Origin: an uncultured Lachnospiraceae bacterium
GTDB lineage: Bacteria; Bacillota; Clostridia; Lachnospirales; Lachnospiraceae
DNA: 22,872 bases
Direction of reading: 5' to 3'
Assembly: GCA_910588865.1 (NCBI GenBank)
Contig: CAJUSJ010000062.1
Location: forward strand, 1 to 22,872
In this document: positions 17,081 to 22,872 of the stretch, in pieces
Layout: every line of letters begins with the position of its first letter
Numbering within the stretch: position 1 is the stretch's first letter
Made by a program: the position numbers and the translations under genes
The notes under the pieces: model-generated
What the model was told of the DNA's origin: nothing
Database searches by the model: none
Seen by the model: the letters and a program-made list of their open reading frames with translations, nothing else

Positions 17081-17156
17081 ATCGGCACGCGCCGCTTCGC
17101 GTCACCTGCCATGTCGTCGGAAGGCATTTAGAAACGCTTCGCGTTGCCTTCCTCCT
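17081..17156. repeat. Solitary diverged family A repeat between the two ATPase genes
   Basis: Read on the minus strand it begins AGGAGGAAGGC directly after the stop codon of the upstream ATPase. It keeps the segments ATGCCTTCCGACGACATGGC and GCGTGCCGAT of the 90-bp array. Its inner hairpin reads AACGC-GAA-GCGTT instead of AAATGC/GCATTT, so sequence changed while pairing was kept. The second hairpin has loop GAA. Confidence 0.8.
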
Positions 17157-17945
17157 CTATAATGTCAGGTCCATGTTGTCGGTGATTAGTTGGCGCAGAC
17201 GCAGGAATTCCGGATCTACGTAGTCCCTGGGATGGGGCATGTCGATGACATACTCTTCTTTGATGTGGGTGGGGCAGTTGGTCAGAAGGATGATCCGGTC
17301 TGCCAGGAACAGAGCCTCCTCAATATTGTTGGTTACAAAAATTACTGTTCGCTTTTCCTTCTGCCAGATCCGCTGCAATTCTTCCTCCATCATGTAGCGG
17401 GTTTGGGCATCCAAGTGCCCGAAGGGCTCGTCCATGAGCATGATGTCCGGCTCATTGGCGTAAGCCCTGGCAATCCCCACACGCTGGCGCATGCCGCCGG
17501 AAAGCTGGCTGGGATAGCTTTTCTCAAATCCGGTAAGACCCACCAGTTCCAGGTATTTTTTCACCCGGGCCTCCCGCTCTTCTGCCGGCATATGCCGTGC
17601 CTTTGGGCCGAATCCCACATTTTCCTCAACCGTCATCCAGGGGAACAGGGAGGTCTTCTGATATACTACCCCCCTCTCCGGGGCAGGCCCGGTGACTTTC
17701 TGTCCACGGCTCAATACCTGCCCCTCAGTGGGCATGTCCAGGCCTGCCAGGATATTTAACAGTGTGGTCTTGCCGCACTGACCGGCTCCAAACAGAACCA
17801 GAAATTCATTTTCATGTACCTCAAAATCCATTCCCCGGAGAACCTCGTTTTTGCCTTCCCCGTCATAGCTGTCAAAGGCGCGGCCTACATTCCGGCACTC
17901 CAGCACCGCTGCCTGGGATCCTACATTCCCTTTTGCTCGTTCCAT
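17157..17945 (-). CDS. ABC importer ATPase lacking the switch histidine (NitT/TauT family)
   Basis: A 262-residue nucleotide-binding subunit. Walker A is G53-AGQCGK-T60, Q-loop Q96, signature LSGGMRQR starting at 148, and Walker B MLMD172-E173. The H-loop reads FVTNNIEEAL, so the usual histidine is Asn (N206). The ATG at 17945 has AAGGAGG eight bases upstream; a GTG at 17951 is only two bases from it and is rejected. The start overlaps the end of the permease gene by 25 bp, indicating translational coupling. It pairs by inference with the second ATPase at 16307, whose defect is in the signature motif. Confidence 0.93.
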   Translation of the reverse strand: MERAKGNVGSQAAVLECRNVGRAFDSYDGEGKNEVLRGMDFEVHENEFLVLFGAGQCGKTTLLNILAGLDMPTEGQVLSRGQKVTGPAPERGVVYQKTSLFPWMTVEENVGFGPKARHMPAEEREARVKKYLELVGLTGFEKSYPSQLSGGMRQRVGIARAYANEPDIMLMDEPFGHLDAQTRYMMEEELQRIWQKEKRTVIFVTNNIEEALFLADRIILLTNCPTHIKEEYVIDMPHPRDYVDPEFLRLRQLITDNMDLTL

Positions 17946-18724
17946 GCGCACAGCCTCCTTTCCAGGGCGCTTGTCAGATTGGCCAGTATAAAGCCCACAA
18001 CGCCTATGGCCACAATGCCGACCATGATCTGCACCGTGTTGCCGGTGTTCATGCCTCTCACGATCATCCAGCCCACACCCTCGTTGGACTGGATCATCTC
18101 AGCTCCCACCACCGCGCTCCATCCCGCTGTCACAGCGATCTGCAGTCCCGCGAAAATATAGGGAACCGAGGAGGGGAGCACGATCTCAAAAAATACCTGG
18201 CGCTCATTGGCACCCAGCATGCGGGCAGCCCCGATGAGTTCCGGGTCCACATTTTTGGCGCCGTCATAAGTATTTACGGTAATAAAGCAAAAGCACCCCA
18301 AAAAGATGATAAAAAATTTTCCAGTATCTCCCAGCCCGAACCACAATATGGAAAGGGGGATCCAGGCCAGGGGCGGAATGGGACGGATAAACTCGAAAAT
18401 GGGCTTTAAAATGGCTTCCGCCAAGCGGGAGTAACCCATGCCCACGCCCAGAGCGATTCCGGCGATGGTGGCAAAGAAAAACGCTACCGCTACCCTGTAC
18501 AGACTTACACCGATATGGGCCAGCATGGTCCGCTTGCCGATGGGGTCCACAAAGCTTCTGAAAAACGCCGCCAACACCTGGCTGGCAGGCGGAAGAAACA
18601 TGGAGGCCTTGGTAAACCTGGCTGCCAGTTCCCACACCGCCAGCAGTGACAGCAGAGATATAATGGTGTAGATCACGATCAGCTGCTTATCGGAAAAACG
18701 GCTGTCTTTGGTAGAATCAATCAT
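17921..18724 (-). CDS. ABC importer permease, second subunit (NitT/TauT family)
   Basis: A 267-residue inner-membrane protein with about six hydrophobic helices, the first at residues 14-36 (QLIVIYTIISLLSLLAVWEL). The cytoplasmic EAA-type coupling loop reads IGAARMLGANERQVFFEIVL, which contacts the ATPases. It belongs to the SsuC/TauC class that moves nitrate, sulfonates or related small organic anions. Its start overlaps the end of the first permease gene by 8 bp, and its end overlaps the following ATPase gene, so the three are translated as a unit. The pair of permeases probably forms a heterodimeric channel. Confidence 0.92.
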   Translation of the reverse strand: MIDSTKDSRFSDKQLIVIYTIISLLSLLAVWELAARFTKASMFLPPASQVLAAFFRSFVDPIGKRTMLAHIGVSLYRVAVAFFFATIAGIALGVGMGYSRLAEAILKPIFEFIRPIPPLAWIPLSILWFGLGDTGKFFIIFLGCFCFITVNTYDGAKNVDPELIGAARMLGANERQVFFEIVLPSSVPYIFAGLQIAVTAGWSAVVGAEMIQSNEGVGWMIVRGMNTGNTVQIMVGIVAIGVVGFILANLTSALERRLCAWNEQKGM

Positions 18725-19511
18725 GCTGCTTTCCCCTCCTCACATATTTTTTCTGCAGTTTCTCCAAACCGGTGTTGAGCATAAGCCCAACAAATCCGAT
18801 GGTGAGCATTCCAACAATGATCACATCGGGACGCCCCAGCATGCGGGCCATCTGGATCATGTATCCCAGGCCGCTGGTAGCTGCCAGCATCTCCGCGGCC
18901 ACCAGAGCCACCCACGCGGAGCCCAGAGCCAGGCGCAGGCCCGTAAAAATCATGGGAAGAGCCGTGGGGATAGCTACTTTAAACAATAACTGACGGTTGG
19001 TGGCCCCAAAAGTTTTTCCAACCCACAGGTGAACCTTGCTTGTACGGCGGATTCCGGTGTAGGAATTCACCGTGGCGCTGATAAATGCCGCGAAGAAAAT
19101 GATTCCCACTTTGGAGGCATAGCCGATTCCAAGCCACAGAATCATCAGGGGAATCCAGGCCAGGGCCGGCACCGGACGGATAATGTCAAACAGCGGCTTC
19201 GCGAACAATTCAAATTTTCTGCTCCACGCCATGCCCACTCCCAGCGGAACGCCGATGAGAACTCCCACACCGTAGCCTCCCAGGGCGATCTTTAAGCTGG
19301 ACCAGATATTTTCCAGAAGTGTGGACCCATCCGGCACGGTTCCGCCGGTAAGCTTATACCAGAAGGTTCCCAAAATCTTTGTGGGGCTGGGAAGCATCAC
19401 AGGGCTTACCAGATGAAACACATCTGTCACCAGCTGCCACACCAGAAGCACAAACAGAAAGGAACACGCGGAGATCAGTTTGTATTTATATTTTTCAAAA
19501 AAAGATTTCAT
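18717..19511 (-). CDS. ABC importer permease, first subunit (NitT/TauT family)
   Basis: A 264-residue membrane protein homologous to the second permease. Its first helix is near residues 10-30 (YKLISACSFLFVLLVWQLVT) and its coupling loop reads GKTFGATNRQLLFKVAIP. The conserved segments DIIRPVPALAWIPLMILWLG and SGLGYMI are typical of SsuC/TauC. The ribosome binding site (AAGAAAGAGTG) is weak and lies directly beside two tandem repeats that separate this gene from the binding-protein gene. Such a repeat may tune expression of the membrane part relative to the binding protein. Confidence 0.92.
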   Translation of the reverse strand: MKSFFEKYKYKLISACSFLFVLLVWQLVTDVFHLVSPVMLPSPTKILGTFWYKLTGGTVPDGSTLLENIWSSLKIALGGYGVGVLIGVPLGVGMAWSRKFELFAKPLFDIIRPVPALAWIPLMILWLGIGYASKVGIIFFAAFISATVNSYTGIRRTSKVHLWVGKTFGATNRQLLFKVAIPTALPMIFTGLRLALGSAWVALVAAEMLAATSGLGYMIQMARMLGRPDVIIVGMLTIGFVGLMLNTGLEKLQKKYVRRGKQHD

Positions 19512-19527
19512 ATTTTTTCACTCTTTC

Positions 19528-19744
19528 TTACAATGAAAGTTCCATCGCCGCAGGCGATCTAAGTTCAGGTATGCCAAACGCGCCCGCCATAACTTTCATT
19601 TGTGGTGGCGCATCCACTGCCGGGCGCATGCAGGTTTACAATGAAAGTTCCATCGCCGCAGGCGATCTGAATTCAGGTATGCCAAACGCGCCCGCCACAT
19701 ACTTTCATAGGTGGCGGCGCGGCCGCGGCCGGGCGCATGAAGGA
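19528..19744 (-). repeat. Two tandem ~108-bp structured repeats (family B)
   Basis: The copies begin at 19528 and 19636. Read on the minus strand, each contains a long-range stem ATGAAAGT/ACTTTCAT, with one base of length difference between copies. Each also has a perfect internal hairpin ATCGCC-TGC-GGCGAT and a GC-rich segment GGCGGGCGCGTTTGGCATAC. The copies differ mostly in the GC-rich part. They fill the gap between the binding-protein stop codon and the permease start. A third copy lies inverted at 8380-8483. Confidence 0.88.
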
Positions 19745-20809
19745 TTACTGATAAGGCTGCACAAACGTGGTGACCACATTGGTATTAAATTTTTCAGTGG
19801 CACTGGCCTCCAGCTGTCCCTGGTCAACATAGAACTCACCCAGCTCTTTCGCGAAAACGCCAAGCTCCCGGCCCTTCCAGTCTTCCTTGGAAAGCCATTT
19901 TACCCGATCCAAATCCGCCATGCAGTTTTCACGGCTGGTCTCCATACCGGAATCCTGCAAAAATTCCACCAACAGGTCAGCAGCCATGTCCGGATCCTTC
20001 TGAAGTGTCTCACAGGCTTCCAGCATACAGTCCACATACTTCTGGATCAGATCGGATTTTCCGTCCAGGGACTTGCGGTTTCCTACTATCATATCCACGT
20101 AGCGGGTACCCATGTCCGCCAAGTTCGCCACCTGGACCATACCGTTGTTTTTGGCGTCAAAGAAGGTGGGAACATTGAGAGACGCGGCGTCTCCCTGGCC
20201 GGACTGCAATGCCTGATAAGCCTGCACGGTATCCATATTTACGATATTCACATCCGTGGGCTCCATCCCCAGCTTTTCCAGCCATTTTAACACCGTAAAA
20301 TGCTGCGCGGTTCCCACTGGTGTCAGGATGGTGATGCCTGCCACGGAGTCCGGGCTTCCCAAAACCGTGGGGAAGGAAGGATTATACCCCTTATCCTGCG
20401 CCACCGGGCAATCCGGGGACACGAATACTCCCTGTCCGTCTGTGGATTCCAGAACCTCACCGATGATCAGCTCATCATAGTTGGCCATGCCGGTGACAGC
20501 CGCCGCGCCCATATGGCCCACATCCCACAGGTCCGCTGCCAGCGCCTCGTTCATGGGAGCGCCTGTGTCAAACATGGTGATCTCCATTTTAAATCCCGCT
20601 TTCTCGTCGAGCCCGTTCTTCTGCGCGTAGTAAGTGGGAAGACTGGTGATAGTGGGCATGGCCGCTACCCGAAGTACCGGAAGCCCGTCTCCTCCTGCCG
20701 CTCCAGAGCCTGTCCCGCCGCCGCTCTGTCCAGCGGCATTGCCGCAGCCCGCGAGGGACACAACCATGGCCGCTGCCAGCAATAAACCAAGGCCTTTTCT
20801 TCTTTTCAT
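19745..20809 (-). CDS. ABC importer substrate-binding lipoprotein (NMT1/TauA-like)
   Basis: A 354-residue exported lipoprotein. The signal peptide MKRRKGLGLLLAAAMVVSLA ends in lipobox LAGC with C22 as the lipid-modified residue. A Gly/Ser-rich linker follows, then a binding domain of the NMT1/SsuA/TauA type, beginning LPVLRVAAMPTITSLPTYYA. It captures the substrate outside the membrane and delivers it to the paired permeases. The neighbouring sulfatases suggest a sulfated small molecule; sulfonate or another anion is possible. AAGGAGGAAATCACG gives a strong ribosome binding site. It is the first gene of the operon, and the repeats after it may allow it to be made in excess. Confidence 0.92.
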   Translation of the reverse strand: MKRRKGLGLLLAAAMVVSLAGCGNAAGQSGGGTGSGAAGGDGLPVLRVAAMPTITSLPTYYAQKNGLDEKAGFKMEITMFDTGAPMNEALAADLWDVGHMGAAAVTGMANYDELIIGEVLESTDGQGVFVSPDCPVAQDKGYNPSFPTVLGSPDSVAGITILTPVGTAQHFTVLKWLEKLGMEPTDVNIVNMDTVQAYQALQSGQGDAASLNVPTFFDAKNNGMVQVANLADMGTRYVDMIVGNRKSLDGKSDLIQKYVDCMLEACETLQKDPDMAADLLVEFLQDSGMETSRENCMADLDRVKWLSKEDWKGRELGVFAKELGEFYVDQGQLEASATEKFNTNVVTTFVQPYQ

Positions 20810-20857
20810 CGTGATTTCCTCCTTTTTCTTTAAAACGAATTTGAACTTGTTGTGTTT

Positions 20858-20866
20858 ATTATAACA
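20858..20866 (-). promoter_or_regulatory. Extended -10 promoter of the transport and sulfatase operon
   Basis: TGTTATAAT on the minus strand matches TGnTATAAT exactly. The sequence 16-18 bp upstream (around AACACA) does not resemble TTGACA. An extended -10 without a -35 fits an activator-dependent promoter. The start of transcription would be near 20851, about 40 bases before the first start codon. Confidence 0.55.
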
Positions 20867-20892
20867 ATGCTGGTCTTCTGTGTGTTTTGGAT

Positions 20893-20971
20893 ATTTTTAC
20901 ATTTCTTTACTGGCTCTGGACTTATTTTCTCTATTTTTACATTATGTTTGTTTTTTTGACATTTTTACCTT
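20893..20971 (-). promoter_or_regulatory. Three direct repeats upstream of the operon promoter, candidate regulator sites
   Basis: Minus-strand AATGTAAAAAT occurs at 20903-20893 and 20943-20933, and AAGGTAAAAAT at 20971-20961. They are 40 and 28 bp apart and centred about 47, 87 and 115 bp upstream of the likely start. AraC-type regulators usually bind direct repeats in this zone. Just beyond lies an inverted repeat TTTGTC/GACAAA (20976-20994). The AT-rich background lowers confidence. Confidence 0.4.
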
Positions 20972-20994
20972 CTAATTTGTCTTATTTTGACAAA

Positions 20995-21158
20995 AAAGAG
21001 AGTTGTTTTTCGTTATTTTGCCTTTTATATCTTGTAAATATCGTGGGTTTATGAGCAATATTGCCAGTATGCGTAATCGAGTATTGGAGATCCTTGCCCC
21101 TACTCGCCGTTCTGGGGCGGGGGCGCTCTAGCGACCATATTCCTCTCCGCCCCGTGTA
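20995..21158. other. Intergenic stretch without a gene
   Basis: I find no convincing coding sequence here. It contains a perfect 10-bp palindrome GCAATATTGC near 21054 and a GC-rich block. In that block GGGGCGG (from 21114) can pair with CCGCCCC (ending 21153) around CGCT-CT-AGCG, possibly a structured remnant. Confidence 0.4.
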
Positions 21159-21211
21159 CAAAAAAAGACTAAACCGGCTTCATGGCCTATGCCAATCTGC
21201 TGATTTAGTCT
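21159..21211 (-). terminator. Rho-independent terminator of the AAA ATPase gene
   Basis: The arms 21166-21178 and 21199-21211 pair over 13 positions with one mismatch and one wobble. On the minus strand they are followed by a run of seven T residues. The stem shares GACTAAATCAG with the terminator at 8489. Confidence 0.8.
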
Positions 21212-21257
21212 GGTCCGCGACAATAGTATTTCTTATTTGGTTTCCGTTCTGCCATAA

Positions 21258-22583
21258 TCAAACCTCTCTTTCGTCTCCCAAAAGCTGCTCGAAGATTGGC
21301 GTAAAATCAATATCCTTAATTGCTCCATATTGACTGATAAAATATTTCCCCATATAATCCTCATGTTTACGGACTCCCTTTTCGCCTGTCGTTCCGAATG
21401 ATGCCAGAGAATATAAAGTACTGTAATGATCCTCATCATCCCTCTCTACAAATTTGATCTCATCTCTCCGAAATAAATTAGAATTCAGGAAAATAGGATT
21501 ATGTGTATTGAAGATCAATTGTGCATGATGAATATTTATATCATCATTATGGAAAATATTAATAATACTCATCAAAGCCATCGGATGTATAGAAGCATCA
21601 AACTCATCCACAATAAGTGTTCCCCCTGTCATGATTGCTTTTATTACCAATGGGAACATATTTATAAAACGGATGGTTCCATAAGACTCAAAAATTTCAG
21701 AAACAATCGCTGTATTCTTTTCGTTCTCTGTATTTTTAAAAATAGAATATAATTTTGCCTCTGGCTCGTCATCACTCACCACATAACCTACGGCATTTGA
21801 ATTGATACCAAATAGTTCTGCCGCCTGGTTTGTTGTCCTTTCTACATAAACCGCCTTTTTCTTTGGATCGGCAAATCTCTTAATCAACTGTATCGTATCT
21901 GCCCGATAAATAACCATACATTTATCTGTAAACCAATCGACTATTAATTTCACAAGTTTTTGTGAGAAAATCAGCTTAAATCCATTCGTTAAAAACAGTT
22001 CATCCTTATTGAGACTGTTTTTAGCGATCCCCATTACATTCTCTTTATTCTGATTGGTAATATCCGAAAGATAGTTTTCAATTCCTTTTAAATTACCAAT
22101 TGTTAAATTCTCGCTTCTGGTAAAAATATCTTCTCCATTAACACTCAGTCTTTCTTCCCTAATCTCTCTGCAACATTCCTCCTCAAGAAATTTCCCCAAA
22201 TTCATTGAAAGCTCATATTCTATTTGCATCTTTTTTTCTATAAAAGAAATCGAAAATTTTACTGGTCGCGCTTTGGTCAAGCTATTATTTGGTATCAATT
22301 CCAATGCGGCGGCGGCATTAGGAGAATTTCTTTCCTCGGAATTTCTTATATTACCTCTTATAATAATAGCCCTTAACACATCTATTGCCCCTATAATATT
22401 AGTTTTTCCGGCAGCATTGGGACCATAAATCACAGAGGAACTCAATCCCTTCACTAACTTACCTTTCACCTTTTCCTTTAACAGACTATAATCCAATCCT
22501 GATTGTTTCGGTGCCGCTACCATAGAAAAGGTAACTTTTTCTAAAAATGATTTATAATTTTCCATTTTAAATTCTAGCAGCAT
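21258..22583 (-). CDS. Stand-alone AAA/OLD-like ATPase (AAA_15/AAA_21 type)
   Basis: A 441-residue SMC/OLD-like ATPase. It starts MLLEFKMENYKSFLEKVTFS; Walker A is GPNAAGKT at 54-61, Walker B TLIVD326-E327, and the H-loop is FNTH361-NP. The ATG at 22583 is preceded by GGAGGAAAAAAT; an in-frame start seven codons earlier would bury that site. Relatives include RloA-type and Abi-type ATPases linked to phage defence, often paired with a nuclease such as RloB. No partner follows here, since a terminator comes directly after it. No Toprim domain is visible and the length is too short for a full OLD nuclease. AT-rich composition unlike its neighbour suggests recent transfer. A defence role is an inference. 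Confidence 0.85.
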   Translation of the reverse strand: MLLEFKMENYKSFLEKVTFSMVAAPKQSGLDYSLLKEKVKGKLVKGLSSSVIYGPNAAGKTNIIGAIDVLRAIIIRGNIRNSEERNSPNAAAALELIPNNSLTKARPVKFSISFIEKKMQIEYELSMNLGKFLEEECCREIREERLSVNGEDIFTRSENLTIGNLKGIENYLSDITNQNKENVMGIAKNSLNKDELFLTNGFKLIFSQKLVKLIVDWFTDKCMVIYRADTIQLIKRFADPKKKAVYVERTTNQAAELFGINSNAVGYVVSDDEPEAKLYSIFKNTENEKNTAIVSEIFESYGTIRFINMFPLVIKAIMTGGTLIVDEFDASIHPMALMSIINIFHNDDINIHHAQLIFNTHNPIFLNSNLFRRDEIKFVERDDEDHYSTLYSLASFGTTGEKGVRKHEDYMGKYFISQYGAIKDIDFTPIFEQLLGDEREV

Positions 22584-22607
22584 ATTTTTTCCTCCATTCT
22601 GCAATAT

Positions 22608-22617
22608 TTTTGCAAAA
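22608..22617. promoter_or_regulatory. TTTTGCAAAA palindrome at the transcription start
   Basis: A perfect 10-bp palindrome just downstream of the expected start of transcription (near 22621). It resembles the inverted repeat upstream of the promoter at 22670, so both could bind the same repressor. Confidence 0.4.
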
Positions 22618-22627
22618 TAACAATATA

Positions 22628-22656
22628 ATTATATGTTTATTATACCTATATGTCAA
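22628..22656 (-). promoter_or_regulatory. Consensus vegetative promoter of the AAA ATPase gene
   Basis: TTGACA (22656-22651) and TATAAT (22633-22628) are separated by exactly 17 bp on the minus strand, a perfect match to the sigma-A consensus. The ATG lies about 38 bases after the expected start. Confidence 0.85.
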
Positions 22657-22669
22657 TAATTTTATTATT

Positions 22670-22692
22670 ATTTTGCAATATAATCGCAAAAT
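22670..22692. promoter_or_regulatory. Inverted repeat upstream of the -35
   Basis: The arms ATTTTGC and GCAAAAT are perfectly complementary with a 9-base spacer, ending 14 bp upstream of the -35. Together with the palindrome at 22608 it brackets the promoter. Confidence 0.4.
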
Positions 22693-22721
22693 CAATTATT
22701 GTTATGACAGCATTTATTAAA

Positions 22722-22744
22722 GCGGAGAGCTTTACACTCTCCGC
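22722..22744. terminator. Hairpin, probable terminator or insulator at the right edge
   Basis: The arms GCGGAGAG and CTCTCCGC are perfectly paired around a 7-base loop. T-rich tails are short on both strands, so it is a weak terminator in either direction. Confidence 0.45.
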
Positions 22745-22778
22745 CTTCTATCGTTCACTTTGCAATATACCACCGCCA

Positions 22779-22816
22779 TTAAAGCCCAGATAAGTGTTGC
22801 CTTATCTGGACTTTAA
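22779..22816. terminator. Second hairpin at the right edge, probable bidirectional terminator
   Basis: The arms 22779-22794 and 22801-22816 (TTAAAG-C-CCAGATAAG and its complement) pair over 16 positions with one mismatch and a 6-base loop. A/T-rich ends on both sides allow termination in both directions. Confidence 0.5.
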
Positions 22817-22872
22817 ATTAACCTGTTGTGCTAGTTAATTTAGAAAACTTCAACAAAATATGCTATCCTATA

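Noticed and set aside
19379..20290. A 303-codon plus-strand frame over the permease start, the 108-bp repeats and the binding-protein end
   Set aside because: It is antisense to two clear genes and crosses repeats; no ribosome binding site or family signal.
21061..21333. A 90-codon plus-strand frame across the terminator at 21159
   Set aside because: It reads through a strong terminator hairpin of the opposite gene and into that gene's end; no sensible product.
1..22872. tRNA, rRNA or riboswitch genes
   Set aside because: I found no cloverleaf, rRNA segment or known riboswitch core on either strand by reading; structured stretches are explained by terminators and the two repeat families.

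Overview
The window looks like a chromosomal segment of an anaerobic, gut-type Firmicute, most likely a Lachnospiraceae (Clostridium cluster XIVa) relative. The grounds are strong AGGAGG ribosome binding sites, a YesM/YesN-type two-component pair with an AraC output domain, a PD-(D/E)XK (Rpn-type) nuclease with a GIEQG-repeat tail, Cys-type sulfatases, and roughly 50% GC interrupted by AT-rich islands. Every gene I accept lies on the minus strand, so gene order is best read from right to left.

Right end (about 21,160-22,872): an AT-rich, stand-alone AAA/OLD-like ATPase with a near-perfect vegetative promoter flanked by TTTTGC palindromes, closed by a rho-independent terminator.

Centre (about 9,600-20,990): one long operon for uptake and cytoplasmic desulfation of a small sulfated compound. 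It encodes a NitT/TauT-type substrate-binding lipoprotein, two permeases, two ATPases, a canonical S1 sulfatase, a Cache/HAMP sensor kinase, an AraC-type response regulator and a second, divergent sulfatase. The promoter has an extended -10, no recognisable -35 and three upstream direct repeats, which fits activation by the operon's own regulator. The two ATPases carry complementary lesions that should fall in the same composite ATP site. Two families of structured repeats interrupt the operon: a 90-bp unit in four tandem copies between kinase and regulator with a solitary diverged copy between the ATPases, and a ~108-bp unit in two tandem copies before the first permease with a third, inverted copy near 8.4 kb.

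Left part (about 8,550-9,543): an Rpn/PD-(D/E)XK nuclease with an in-frame 12-bp tandem repeat tail.

Left end (1-8,260): a type 1 BREX phage-defence operon, brxA-brxB-brxC-pglX, presumably continuing to pglZ and brxL outside the window. A set of three palindromes spaced 52-53 bp apart lies in front of brxA. The methyltransferase gene pglX is the most unusual element. It has a GC-rich catalytic half and an AT-rich recognition half, and it stops at a conserved internal point. A 162-codon membrane-anchored protein gene follows, and then the pglX reading frame resumes from a new ATG with its own ribosome binding site. All three pieces are in the same frame. This looks like a split methyltransferase carrying a cargo gene, probably acquired together with a new target-recognition domain.
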